Shown in pieces: positions 31,954 to 37,142 of a stretch of DNA of 37,142 bases (its first letter is position 1; each line of letters begins with the position of its first letter). The stretch is from Peptoniphilus_A sp001811425 (GTDB taxonomy: Bacteria; Bacillota; Clostridia; Tissierellales; Peptoniphilaceae), in assembly GCF_001811425.1 (NCBI RefSeq), contig NZ_KV804687.1, positions 1 to 37,142 on the forward strand. Reading direction: 5' to 3'. Below the pieces are notes generated by a model, which had not been told where the DNA came from, did no database searches, and saw only the letters and a program-made list of their open reading frames with translations. The position numbers and the translations under genes were made by a program.

Positions 31954-33804
31954 CTACTCATTTATCCTGAAATACTCGTACTTCTTGTAATCTTCGTAAG
32001 CTTCCTTAGCCTCGCCCTTGACTTCATTTCTTGGATAAGTGTTGACTCCGTCAAAGACAAAATTCCTTGAAATAATTGGAAGTTTTTTCCTCATTTCTGA
32101 ATTGTAAATAAAGAAATTGTCTACTTTATTGTAGTTTAGCATGTCAAGGACCATTGAAGGAAGATAGTTGGCAGAAACTGCATTGCCATCTTGGATTTCA
32201 ACATTTTCTCTATTTAAAAATGCCCTTCCACTTTCATTGGCAAGAATTACATAAGGAGTTGAGTAAAATTCAATTTCCTTTGCCAAGTCGTCGTGAGACA
32301 ATTTTATACCAATTTCATCAAAGGCACTGGGTTCATTTCCAAGACCAGGAAGGTGGTCGCCGTAAAATACCATAATTGTCGGCTCTTCTAAGGACATAAT
32401 CATGTCATAGACTTCGCCCAGCATTATGTCCATGTCCTTTACTCCCAAAAAGTAAGAGCCAAAATTATTTGCAGCCTCCTCTGAGAGAGTTACCTTGCAC
32501 TGATAAGGAAGATTTTTCCCATACTTGTCGTAAAAATATGGGCCATGGTTTTGAATGTCTAAGCCGTAGGAAAAAATTGGCTCATCTGAGTTTTCTAGGG
32601 CTTGTAAAAATCTACTTCTAAAAATTTCTGAAAATTGTCTTTCAGAAACATAGCCGCCCTTCATTTCAGGCTGGTCAATATTTTCTAAGAAAAAATTATC
32701 TTGAAAACCCAGTTTTGGATAGACGTCTTGCCTTCCATAGAACCAAGCAAAACCTGGATGAAAGGCCATGGTCTTGTAGCCAATTGTGTTAAAGAGTCTT
32801 GGCAAAGATGACACATCCCTTTTTATTGCATTAAAGGCAAAACTTTCATCAGGCGCGCAGTCTATAGTTAAGGCTCCTGTTAAGACATCAAACTCAGTGT
32901 CTCCCGTTCCCCCACCAAAGGATGGCGTTACAATTCTTCCATGCATGATGGAATTTTTTTGTAATTTTTTAAAATTTTCATTTGGATCATTGCCAGGTGC
33001 AAAAGAAAAATGCTCATCTTGAGATAAGTCTGTAAAGGCCTCTCCCATTATCCAAATAACGTTAGGTCTAGGATTATATTTTATTACAGAAATATCTTCT
33101 CCATGGTCAACTCTTTCGCGTTTTTCCATTTCCTTCTTGTCGTAGCCTTCTGGTGGTCTTACAAAGGATTTTTTTAAGTTAAATAAAAAAGTGTAGTTAA
33201 ATCCCTTGGAATTAAAGTGGTCTATTAGGTTAAATACATTTCCATTAAGAGGAAGGCTGTTATAAATTTTGTCCTTTGAGTAAACAAAATTAAATAAAAG
33301 TACTGAGGAAATAATAATAGAAAGAATTCCCATTAGCCTGTCCCTTACTCTTAACTTTTCGCTCTTAAAAAATCTTGAAAGAAAAATTAAAATAAAAAGA
33401 CTCACTATAAAAATTATTATAGAAGTAGAGTCTGGCTTGTAAGAGTTCTGGGACATTTTAAGTGCCTCAAAGGATAGGGCAAGGTCTGAAATTCTAAAGG
33501 GTGCATTCCTATAAATTACCTTAGTCCTGTGGACTGTAAAAAATATTAAATAAAATAAGGAGTTCAGTATAAGGGCAAATCTTCTCCTTCCAAAAATTCC
33601 CTGAAATAAAATTCCCGTAAGAAAAATTGGAATAAAATTTAAAAGTAAAACTAGGGGACTTCTCGTAATTTTTTCTATAAAAGATGCATCACTTGGTGCC
33701 AAAAGCAGCATAGCAAAAGTTAAAATTATTGCAAATAAAATTTGACTGACAAAATCTATAAAATTAAAGCCTCGCGACTCCAAATTTTTTTCTCTATTAA
33801 ACAA
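31954..33804 (-). CDS. LtaS-family sulfatase-like membrane synthase
   Basis: 616 aa starting at TTG 33804 (AAGGTGA upstream). Five hydrophobic helices fill residues about 15-180, then an extracellular sulfatase domain (240-580). Catalytic threonine is T300 in GGGTGDTEFD, metal glutamate is E255 in IMGEAF, and the DH pair is in FYGDHLPG; these match the S. aureus LtaS catalytic set. The family polymerises glycerol phosphate or transfers phosphoglycerol/phosphoethanolamine to surface glycans. Length and the GGGTGDTEF form fit the broader LtaS-like group. The neighbouring tagO and mnaA support a cell-envelope role. Confidence 0.88.
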   Translation of the reverse strand: MFNREKNLESRGFNFIDFVSQILFAIILTFAMLLLAPSDASFIEKITRSPLVLLLNFIPIFLTGILFQGIFGRRRFALILNSLFYLIFFTVHRTKVIYRNAPFRISDLALSFEALKMSQNSYKPDSTSIIIFIVSLFILIFLSRFFKSEKLRVRDRLMGILSIIISSVLLFNFVYSKDKIYNSLPLNGNVFNLIDHFNSKGFNYTFLFNLKKSFVRPPEGYDKKEMEKRERVDHGEDISVIKYNPRPNVIWIMGEAFTDLSQDEHFSFAPGNDPNENFKKLQKNSIMHGRIVTPSFGGGTGDTEFDVLTGALTIDCAPDESFAFNAIKRDVSSLPRLFNTIGYKTMAFHPGFAWFYGRQDVYPKLGFQDNFFLENIDQPEMKGGYVSERQFSEIFRSRFLQALENSDEPIFSYGLDIQNHGPYFYDKYGKNLPYQCKVTLSEEAANNFGSYFLGVKDMDIMLGEVYDMIMSLEEPTIMVFYGDHLPGLGNEPSAFDEIGIKLSHDDLAKEIEFYSTPYVILANESGRAFLNRENVEIQDGNAVSANYLPSMVLDMLNYNKVDNFFIYNSEMRKKLPIISRNFVFDGVNTYPRNEVKGEAKEAYEDYKKYEYFRINE

Positions 33805-33894
33805 AATATCACCTTCTAGTAGACAATTATATAATATTTTGTAAATTTTTGGAAAATTTTTTGTAAATTCAGGAGCCCTTTTTAAAATTAGGCA

Positions 33895-33918
33895 AAAATA
33901 AAAAGCCCCTAAGGACTT
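33895..33918 (-). terminator. Terminator after the HicDH-like gene
   Basis: Minus strand AAAAAGTCC-TTAG-GGGCTTTTT with a U-rich 3' arm and TATTTTT beyond. It lies about 10 bases past the stop. Confidence 0.8.
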
Positions 33919-33928
33919 TTTATAAATT

Positions 33929-34834
33929 TTATTTTATTGGCAAGGTATTTTTTATTGTCTCAACGGACTTATTCCACTTTTCTCTTTCTTCTTCATCTAA
34001 AACTAAGTCATAATGGTCAAGAATACCATCTCTCCCAACAAGAGCTGGATGACCAATGTAGCATCCGTCCTTTTCTGAATAAGATGAAACTGGCAAAATT
34101 GTCTTTGAATCTTGGAAAATTGCTTCAATTACTAGGACAGTTGAGTTTGCAATGCCGTAGGATGTGTAGCCCTTAGCCTTTATTGTTTCAAAGGCCCTAA
34201 TCTTTGTCTCTTCTTCGATTTTTTGGCATTCTTCCCTGTCCAAAATTTCATAAATTGGTTTTGTTGCTATGGAAACTTGTGACCAGGCAACGAATTGGCT
34301 GTTGCCATGTTCTGCAATTACATAGCCGTCAACAGAGTTTGGATCCATGTTTAATTTTCTTGCAAGGGCATTTTTCATCCTTGCTGAATCTAAAATTGTT
34401 CCCGTTCCAATGACTCTCTCCTTGGGAAGTCCAGTGAGCTTTTGCAAATAATCTGCTATTACATCGCAAGGGTTTGTAATGCTTACTATGATGCCCTTAA
34501 ACTTGGATTCTTTAATTTTTTTGCCCCACTCTTCAGCGCAAGTCTTTGTGTATTTAAACTCCAACATCCTGTCATTATTTTTTTGCAAAATTGTAATGTC
34601 TCCTGGAGCAAAGACAATTATGTCTGACTCATCTAAATTTTTTAGTTCTCCCGCAAAAATATTTATGTGTCCATTTCTATTTACATAGCCATCAGATAAG
34701 TCGCTTACCTCTGCTTCAGCAAGTCCTTCCTTCTTGTCAAATAAAAAAAGCCTGTCGCAAAGAGATCTTTCAACAATTGTGTGGGCTACAGTTGCACCAA
34801 CATTTCCTAAACCTATTATAGATATTGTTCTCAT
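33929..34834 (-). CDS. L-2-hydroxyisocaproate/lactate dehydrogenase family protein
   Basis: 301 aa from the ATG at 34834 (GGAGGAT upstream); an in-frame start at 34870 lacks a site. NAD-binding GLGNVGAT (8-15), substrate loop NNDRMLEFKYT in place of the QKPGETR loop of lactate dehydrogenase, LDSAR, and the active histidine in AEHGNSQFVAWSQV (H176). The GNSQF block and the altered loop are those of L-2-hydroxyisocaproate dehydrogenase of lactobacilli, not typical LDH (EHGDSE). It should reduce branched 2-oxoacids from leucine-type amino acids to hydroxyacids. Stands alone after the orphan RNA. Confidence 0.8.
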   Translation of the reverse strand: MRTISIIGLGNVGATVAHTIVERSLCDRLFLFDKKEGLAEAEVSDLSDGYVNRNGHINIFAGELKNLDESDIIVFAPGDITILQKNNDRMLEFKYTKTCAEEWGKKIKESKFKGIIVSITNPCDVIADYLQKLTGLPKERVIGTGTILDSARMKNALARKLNMDPNSVDGYVIAEHGNSQFVAWSQVSIATKPIYEILDREECQKIEEETKIRAFETIKAKGYTSYGIANSTVLVIEAIFQDSKTILPVSSYSEKDGCYIGHPALVGRDGILDHYDLVLDEEEREKWNKSVETIKNTLPIK

Positions 34835-34951
34835 TTTATCCTCCATTTTTTCTATAAATAATATTAACACTTTTTTGTGGGATTATAAATTTTTTTCTCA
34901 CATCAAATTTTTTAACTTTCCTTTTATAAATTCATTAGATATTTATAAAGT

Positions 34952-35081
34952 AAAAAAGACTGCCGAAGCAGCCTTAGTTTCTCTTTTCAGAGTGAAGATT
35001 GGTATAATTTTATTATTAATCTTAGGAGTTATGGGGTGTCCCAAAATCATTTGTTAAATGACAATTTCTATCATTAACTGC
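34952..35081 (-). ncRNA. Orphan structured small RNA (about 130 nt)
   Basis: A full transcription unit on the minus strand. Promoter TTTACA (35114-35109), 17-base spacer, TATAAT (35091-35086), start at about 35081. It ends with hairpin GGCTGC-TTCG-GCAGTC (34973-34958) and six T. Between are several short stems: TCATTT/AAATGA, which competes with GTTAATGA/TCATTTAAC at the 5' end; AAGATT/AATCTT with an inner AATAAT-type stem; and CTCT-GAAA-AGAG. No ribosome site or credible ORF lies in it. It is 118 bases upstream of the HicDH-like ATG, so it may be a trans-acting RNA or an attenuated leader of that gene. No known family recognised. Confidence 0.68.
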
Positions 35082-35085
35082 CCTT

Positions 35086-35114
35086 ATTATATTATAGAAT
35101 TTTTTATTTGTAAA
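35086..35114 (-). promoter_or_regulatory. Promoter of the orphan small RNA
   Basis: TTTACA (35114-35109) and TATAAT (35091-35086) with exactly 17 bases between, followed by AAGGG. Among the best promoters in the window. Confidence 0.75.
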
Positions 35115-35174
35115 GGGTTTTTGATAAAATGTATCAAATTTATATTATCGAATTATTTTTAAAAATCGCAATAA

Positions 35175-35217
35175 TTAAAATAAGGTAAAGTTACACATGA
35201 TAGTGTTCCTTTACCTT
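35175..35217 (-). terminator. Terminator of htrA
   Basis: AAGGTAAAG (minus 35217-35209) pairs perfectly with CTTTACCTT (35190-35182), with an inner ACAC/GTGT stem, followed by ATTTTAATT. Eleven bases after the htrA stop. Confidence 0.85.
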
Positions 35218-35228
35218 TGATTTTAAAT

Positions 35229-36491
35229 TTAAAATCCATTTTCAAATTCTTGTCTAAATCTGTTAAAAAGATCTTGTTGTTCTTCTTGTCTCTTTTGATA
35301 TTCCCTAGCTCTTGCTTCTTCTTGAGCCTTGATATCCTTTTGGGCTTCCTTGTCCTTTTCTATTGAATAATCAGAAAACTTGACTTCAGTCTTTGATTCT
35401 TTTCCTTTTCTTACATAGGATACTTCTGCGCTGTCCCCTTCTTGATATTTATAAAGAATTGACTTAAGAGCGTTGTTGTCAGTCACTTCGTCCTTGCCAA
35501 TTTTTGTTATAATATCTCCTGCAACAAGACCTGCTTCTGCTGCAGGTGATTCTTCATAAACCTTGTAGACAAAAATACCTTTATCTACATCAGTTTTTCC
35601 ATTAAATACTTGTGTTGCCACATTTAGATTCATTGTAAGCATCCCCATGGAAATTTCCTTGTAGCTTCCTGTTTCAATTACTTGCTTTACAATTGGCTTT
35701 ATAAAATTAATTGGAATGGAAAAACCAAGTCCCTCTGCAGATTGAACCTTTACAGTGTTGATGCCTATTACTTCCCCTTCAGCATTTAAAAGTGGTCCGC
35801 CAGAATTTCCGCCGTTAATTGATGCGTCAGTTTGGATAAGTCCGGTCATGTATCCGCCGCCACTTACTGCGCCAACATACCTATCTAGTCCAGATATAAT
35901 TCCTTGAGTTACAGTTTGTGAAAATTGTAGTGAAATTGGATTTCCAATTGCAATTGCTGCGTCACCTATGGAAAGTGCATCGGAGTCTCCAAGACTTGCC
36001 ACATTTAATTTTTCCTTTGTATTTATTTTTACAATGGCAAGATCAACATTTTCGTCTGCCCAAATAGTTTTGCCCTCTAAGTCCTTTTCGTTGTTAAGTC
36101 TAACTGTTACATCTTCCACGACCTTGTTGTTTAATTTTACAACGTGGGCATTGGTAAGGATGTAGCCCTTTGGATCCACTATTACGCCAGATCCAACGCC
36201 TTGGACTTCTACTTGACCAAAGAAGGATTGTTGCACTCCCTTAGTTGTAATTCCAACAACTGATGACATTGATTTTTTTGCAACAGCAGAAGCAACGCTC
36301 ATATTGTCCTTGGCAGAAATTGTTATATTAGAATTGTCTTCATTGGAAGTTCTTGAACTCTCTTGTGGCATCAATTTATAAGTTGTGATTGCTGAACCAA
36401 TTATTCCGCCAATTAGTGAAAAGACTAGGGCAATTACTACAATAATTTTTCCCCCGCCAGAATTTTTATTTTCTCGTCTATTATTATCCAT
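35229..36491 (-). CDS. htrA: HtrA/DegP-like membrane-anchored serine protease
   Basis: 420 aa. Cytoplasmic N-terminus, one helix (about 15-38), then a trypsin-like domain with the triad H116 (TNAHVV), D150 (VDLAIVK) and S230 (GGNSGGPL), a PDZ domain (about 285-375), and a charged glutamine/glutamate/arginine-rich C-terminal tail of about 35 residues. It degrades or refolds misfolded exported proteins at the outer face of the membrane. AGGAGG precedes the ATG. Monocistronic. Confidence 0.94.
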   Translation of the reverse strand: MDNNRRENKNSGGGKIIVVIALVFSLIGGIIGSAITTYKLMPQESSRTSNEDNSNITISAKDNMSVASAVAKKSMSSVVGITTKGVQQSFFGQVEVQGVGSGVIVDPKGYILTNAHVVKLNNKVVEDVTVRLNNEKDLEGKTIWADENVDLAIVKINTKEKLNVASLGDSDALSIGDAAIAIGNPISLQFSQTVTQGIISGLDRYVGAVSGGGYMTGLIQTDASINGGNSGGPLLNAEGEVIGINTVKVQSAEGLGFSIPINFIKPIVKQVIETGSYKEISMGMLTMNLNVATQVFNGKTDVDKGIFVYKVYEESPAAEAGLVAGDIITKIGKDEVTDNNALKSILYKYQEGDSAEVSYVRKGKESKTEVKFSDYSIEKDKEAQKDIKAQEEARAREYQKRQEEQQDLFNRFRQEFENGF

Positions 36492-36636
36492 AATTTTCCT
36501 CCTAACAATTTTGTTATATTTATATTAGTGTGATTATGTGAAAAATTGATGATTTTATTATCAAAGCTTTTTGAAATATTTAATATTTTTTGAAAAATTT
36601 AGGAGAAATTTTTATTTTATAACTTCCTCTTAAAAA
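36492..36636. other. Leader region of htrA
   Basis: Short AT-rich gap. No clear -35/-10 pair; a possible -10 is TATAAA near 36511-36516 on the minus strand. No CssR-type repeat recognised. Confidence 0.4.
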
Positions 36637-36656
36637 AGAGACCCTCTCGAGCCTCT
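36632..36656 (-). terminator. Terminator after the metN/metQ remnant
   Basis: AGAGGCTC-GAGA-GGGTCTCT (minus 36656-36637, two G-U pairs) followed by TTTTTT (36637-36632). This is presumably the original terminator of a metNIQ operon. Confidence 0.85.
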
Positions 36657-36661
36657 TAATC

Positions 36662-37101
36662 TTATTCTCCAAAGGCAGGTATTACTGCACCTTCGAATTT
36701 TTCTTCTCCTTTAAGTTTATAAAATATAAAAACTCATCAACTCTCTTTTCAATATCACTTTTGCTTACTCCCGATATTTCAAGAGGGTAGACAATATTTT
36801 CTGCAACAGTCTTTTGCATAAAGAGATTAAAATATTGAAAGATCATTCCAATATCTTTTCTCGCTACCCTGAGTTCCTTCTCACTTAAATTAATAATGGA
36901 CTATCCATCAATTGTAATATCTCCGCTTGTTGGCTCTTCTAGTCTATTGATACACCTGACAAGAGTAGATTTACCAGCCTCAGATAAACCGATGACTCCA
37001 AAAATTTCCCCTCTATTAACTTTGAAAGAAAGGTCATTTAAAGCCATGAAGGTTCCATCCTCACTTTTAAATTCTTTAACCAAGTTTTTTACTTCAAACA
37101 T
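36662..37101 (-). pseudogene. metN: Methionine ABC transporter remnant, metN fused by deletion to metQ end
   Basis: The ATG at 37101 (GTGGAGGAA upstream) opens an ATPase domain with Walker A GLSEAGKST (38-46). A TAG at 36903-36901 stops the frame after 66 codons. Past it the same frame continues as recognisable MetN (INLSEKELRVARKDIGMIFQ, then GVSKSDIEKRVDEF). Homology stops near 36725, before the LSGGQ signature. There a different frame reads KFEGAVIPAFGE then TAA (36664-36662), like the C-terminal end of the methionine-binding lipoprotein MetQ. So a deletion removed the rest of metN, all of metI and most of metQ. Non-functional; the P-loop also has E41 where glycine is usual. Confidence 0.85.
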
Positions 37102-37123
37102 TTTTCCTCCACAAATATAATCA

Positions 37124-37142
37124 TAACCACCGGCTAAGCCGG
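37124..37142 (-). other. Short hairpin at the right edge
   Basis: CCGGC-TTA-GCCGG (minus 37142-37130) lies about 30 bases before the metN remnant start and has no T run. It could be the end of a regulatory leader that continues beyond the window. Too little is visible to name it. Confidence 0.3.

Noticed and set aside
33820..33880. Repeated TTTACAAA blocks upstream of the LtaS-like gene
   Set aside because: Two short AT-rich copies only; consistent with overlapping promoter elements and not a repeat array.
34734..35057. 107-aa plus-strand ORF across the HicDH start and the small RNA
   Set aside because: No ribosome site, antisense to both; the minus-strand promoter and terminator explain this interval better.
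36901..37101. A 66-aa ORF that could be reported as a short ABC transporter ATP-binding protein
   Set aside because: It stops at an internal TAG; the same frame continues as MetN afterwards, so it is the start of a pseudogene, not a gene.
1..37142. CRISPR array, insertion sequence, prophage or integrase
   Set aside because: No direct-repeat array, transposase, integrase or phage gene was found on either strand.

Overview
The window is AT-rich DNA (about two thirds A+T) from a low-GC, Gram-positive anaerobe. Clostridial butyrate genes, a hydroxyacid dehydrogenase of the HicDH type, a T-box serS, an FMN riboswitch rib operon, frequent TTG/GTG starts and strong AGGAGG ribosome sites point to the Peptoniphilus/Anaerococcus branch of Tissierellia. 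That placement is inference; there is no rRNA or marker tree here. Most of the window is ordinary chromosomal metabolism. No CRISPR array, tRNA, rRNA, transposase or prophage was seen.

Layout, left to right. 1-165: a complete yybP-ykoY (Mn2+) riboswitch with promoter and terminator on the minus strand, whose gene lies beyond the left edge. 218-1746: serS behind a serine T-box. 1774-2057: a type I toxin-antitoxin locus (25-aa holin-like toxin with a convergent antisense RNA). 2071-2364: two tandem 38-40 aa membrane peptides with the same C-terminus, divergent from a MoxR-type AAA+ ATPase / VWA pair (2444-5060). 5074-7477: a small membrane ORF, a class I aminotransferase and threonine deaminase. 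7524-9572: a lipoprotein and a PhaE/phasin-like coiled-coil protein. 9793-12731: pyrimidine operon pyrB-pyrI-pyrK-pyrD, with pyrB frameshifted in a T9 run. 12843-17790: a guanylate-kinase-like gene, then the FMN-riboswitch operon ribD-ribE-ribBA-ribH plus a HAD phosphatase.

17912-23064: a radical SAM/SPASM-like protein, a small membrane protein, a NarL-type two-component system and two paralogous one-helix exported proteins. Two of these small-protein genes share a nearly identical promoter box. 23120-26419: butyrate-type operon maoC/phaJ-like, thiolase, crotonase and 3-hydroxybutyryl-CoA dehydrogenase, with an inverted repeat over its promoter and no bcd-etfBA beside it. 26430-33804: ltaS-like synthase, M20 amidohydrolase, tsaC, rpiB, upp, tagO, mnaA, resembling the ywlC-rpiB-upp-mnaA neighbourhood of other Firmicutes. 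33929-36491: HicDH-like dehydrogenase, an orphan structured RNA with its own promoter and terminator, and an HtrA protease. 36662-37101: a decayed metN fused by deletion to the last codons of metQ.

Most notable for follow-up: the orphan RNA at 34952-35081, the shared promoter box around the two-component system, the pyrB frameshift next to its catalytic STRTR motif, the tandem mini-membrane-proteins beside the type I toxin locus, the promoter nested in the loop of a terminator before tsaC, and the metN/metQ deletion scar.
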